Shown one piece after another: positions 41,268 through 42,348 of a stretch of DNA of 42,348 nt. Both the position numbers and the translations under genes were made by a program. The stretch's first letter is position 1; every line of letters begins with the position of its first letter. Below the pieces are notes generated by a model that did not search any database, had not been told where the DNA came from, and worked only from the letters and a program-made list of their open reading frames with translations. Origin of the DNA: Gammaproteobacteria bacterium RIFCSPHIGHO2_12_FULL_39_24 (GTDB lineage: Bacteria > Pseudomonadota > Gammaproteobacteria > Coxiellales > Coxiellaceae); NCBI GenBank assembly GCA_001802455.1, contig MGXZ01000027.1:1-42348 (forward strand), given 5' to 3'.

Positions 41268-42152
41268 ATGAGAAAGCTTTTATTTGTTGTAATGCTGTGC
41301 TTATTTTCAAGCACATTTGCCGGTGAAGATAAACTAAACGCTGTTTTTCAGACTGTTTCGCAAAAATTAAATCAATTAGAAATACAAAACCATGTTGATA
41401 TTGGGTTGTCTGCTATTGAAACTTACAACAATACGCATATTAACTTTAATGCCAACAAGCGATTCCCAATGGACAGCACATCAAAAGTAATGACAGTCGC
41501 TGCCATTTTGAAAAAAAGCGAAAGTGATCCTGCGTTTTTAAAGCAGAGAATATTTTTCACGGAAAATGATGTCAGAAAATCCGGTTATGCGCCTATCACG
41601 AGCAAATATGTAAAAGATGGAATGACGATTTTCAATCTGTGTGCTGCGGCTCTTGAATATAGTGACAATGCTGCTGTAAATCAATTGATGAAAATAGTAG
41701 GTGGTCCCAATCAAGTGACTCAATTTGCACGATCCATTGGTGATCAAAAATATTTTTTAGTGCGATGGGAGCCGAAGCTTAATTCTGCTATTCCGAATGA
41801 TAAGCGTAATACAACAACGCCCGAGGCGATGGCAGATTCCGTACAAAAATTAGTATTGGGTCATGCGCTAAATAATTCTCAACGCGCACTTTTGAGGAGC
41901 TGGATGAAGCATTGTAAAACAGGAGATCATCGTATTCGCGCTGGCGTGCCAAATGATTACCTTGTTGCTGATAAAACAGGAACAGGTGGTTACGGTTCCA
42001 TCGGAGATATTGGTGTTATCTGGCGTGCACATCAATCGCCCGTTGTACTGGTGGTGTATGTAAGACAAAATGAAAAAAATGCGCGGACGCCAGATAAGGT
42101 GATTGCACAAGCGACAAAAATTTTGATGAATGCGATATCTACACTTCGTTAA
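41268..42152 (+). CDS. Class A beta-lactamase
   Basis: A 294-residue class A serine beta-lactamase that hydrolyses penicillins and related drugs in the periplasm. The signal peptide ends near STFAGED. The active-site STSK is at Ser70-Lys73 in natural numbering, the SDN loop at 132-134 (YSDNAAVN), the omega-loop glutamate in RWEPKLN (Glu168), and KTG at 236-238 (ADKTGTGGYGSIGD). All catalytic residues are present. The residue before Ser70 is Asp, where several enzymes such as KPC and GES carry Cys69, so the disulfide of carbapenemases is absent. The spectrum cannot be predicted. GGA precedes the ATG only weakly. Confidence 0.92.
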   Translation: MRKLLFVVMLCLFSSTFAGEDKLNAVFQTVSQKLNQLEIQNHVDIGLSAIETYNNTHINFNANKRFPMDSTSKVMTVAAILKKSESDPAFLKQRIFFTENDVRKSGYAPITSKYVKDGMTIFNLCAAALEYSDNAAVNQLMKIVGGPNQVTQFARSIGDQKYFLVRWEPKLNSAIPNDKRNTTTPEAMADSVQKLVLGHALNNSQRALLRSWMKHCKTGDHRIRAGVPNDYLVADKTGTGGYGSIGDIGVIWRAHQSPVVLVVYVRQNEKNARTPDKVIAQATKILMNAISTLR

Positions 42153-42294
42153 CGTACTGACAATATAAATTCAATGCGTTAATGTGCAGGGCTAAATTGT
42201 TTTTCAAAAGCATGAAGGTAACTATTCAGCCTTCGAGGCGCTTTTATAAAAAATCAATGACATGTAGTGATTCTGCTGGCAGAATGCACGGACT
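42153..42294 (+). other. Right-end intergenic region, possible IS end
   Basis: No gene. GCAGGGCTAAAT (42186-42197) is the inverted copy of 41235-41246, so short inverted repeats flank bla. GTAACTATTCAGCC (42218-42231) begins with GTAA, as IS66-family ends do, and lies 64 bp before the putative transposase start. The IS end is a guess. Confidence 0.35.
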
Positions 42295-42348
42295 ATGGAA
42301 CGTCCAGATCTGACAAAACTAACAGAACAGCAAAAAGATAATTTGATA
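42295..42348 (+). CDS. Start of putative IS66-type transposase (cut by window edge)
   Basis: Only 18 codons are visible (MERPDLTKLTEQQKDNLI). They resemble the N-terminus of IS66 TnpC-type transposases, which open with a PDLxxLxxxEKDxLI pattern. The rest is outside the window, so this is a tentative call. Confidence 0.4.
   Translation, partial: MERPDLTKLTEQQKDNLI

Noticed and set aside
19207-42152. AmpE as regulator of the beta-lactamase at 41268
   Set aside because: AmpE belongs to the AmpC system; the enzyme here is class A, 21 kb away, with no AmpR-type gene in the window.
1-42348. CRISPR array, rRNA genes, replication origin
   Set aside because: No spaced repeat array of CRISPR type, no rRNA-like segments and no DnaA-box cluster was seen.

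Overview
The window comes from a low-GC gammaproteobacterium. Gammaproteobacterial marks are the single-lipoyl AceF beside an 887-residue homodimeric-type AceE, an RF2 gene with the classical UGA frameshift, AmpE, a CNNM/CorC-type protein divergent from ffh, and the rpsP-rimM-trmD-rplS block. The A/T-rich third positions, lysine-rich histone-H1-like proteins, BioC-type methyltransferase, POT transporter and type IV pilin genes would suit Legionellales or a related host-associated lineage. That placement is inference; no search was possible.

Layout. 1-5.4 kb: the 3' end of a giant RTX/LamG adhesin followed by a TolC-like outer-membrane protein, i.e. part of a type I secretion locus. 5.4-11.5 kb: a BioC-like methyltransferase, cytochrome b561, two DUF4143 AAA ATPases, ComF and a FUSC transporter; each ATPase has its own operator-like upstream repeat, and an inverted-repeat element lies between comF and the transporter gene. 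11.5-20 kb (all minus strand): ampE-aceE-aceF-lpdA (pyruvate dehydrogenase) and rhlE, interrupted by two paralogous small membrane-protein genes with a duplicated promoter block. 20-23.7 kb: DUF2147 protein, an AT-hook/H1-like microprotein, thioredoxin, adenylate kinase, a FimT/GspH prepilin and a CorC-family protein. 23.8-29.5 kb (plus strand): ffh, rpsP, rimM, a DinD-like gene inserted in the operon, trmD, rplS, rlmI. 29.4-37 kb: MFS and POT transporters, ygfZ, lysS, a hotdog thioesterase, prfB and a PilE-like pilin.

From 37.2 kb to the right edge the window looks accessory: tRNA-Lys(UUU), a partial copy of its 3' end, a decayed tyrosine integrase, a 166-bp inverted-repeat element, then a plus-strand run of a histone-tail/VOC fusion, a PEBP protein, an APH-like kinase, a MerR-TipAS regulator with a 19-bp-spacer promoter, a class A beta-lactamase, and probably the start of an IS66-type transposase.

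The observations I consider most worth following are: the duplicated small-membrane-protein cassette that carried a piece of the lpdA 3' end to the end of rhlE; DinD inside the ribosomal operon; the histone-H1 tail fused to a VOC domain; the apparent use of AUU/AUC/AUA-class or otherwise non-canonical starts in rimM and a prepilin gene (and possibly adk); and a GTGGGA-type hexamer motif scattered through linkers of several proteins.
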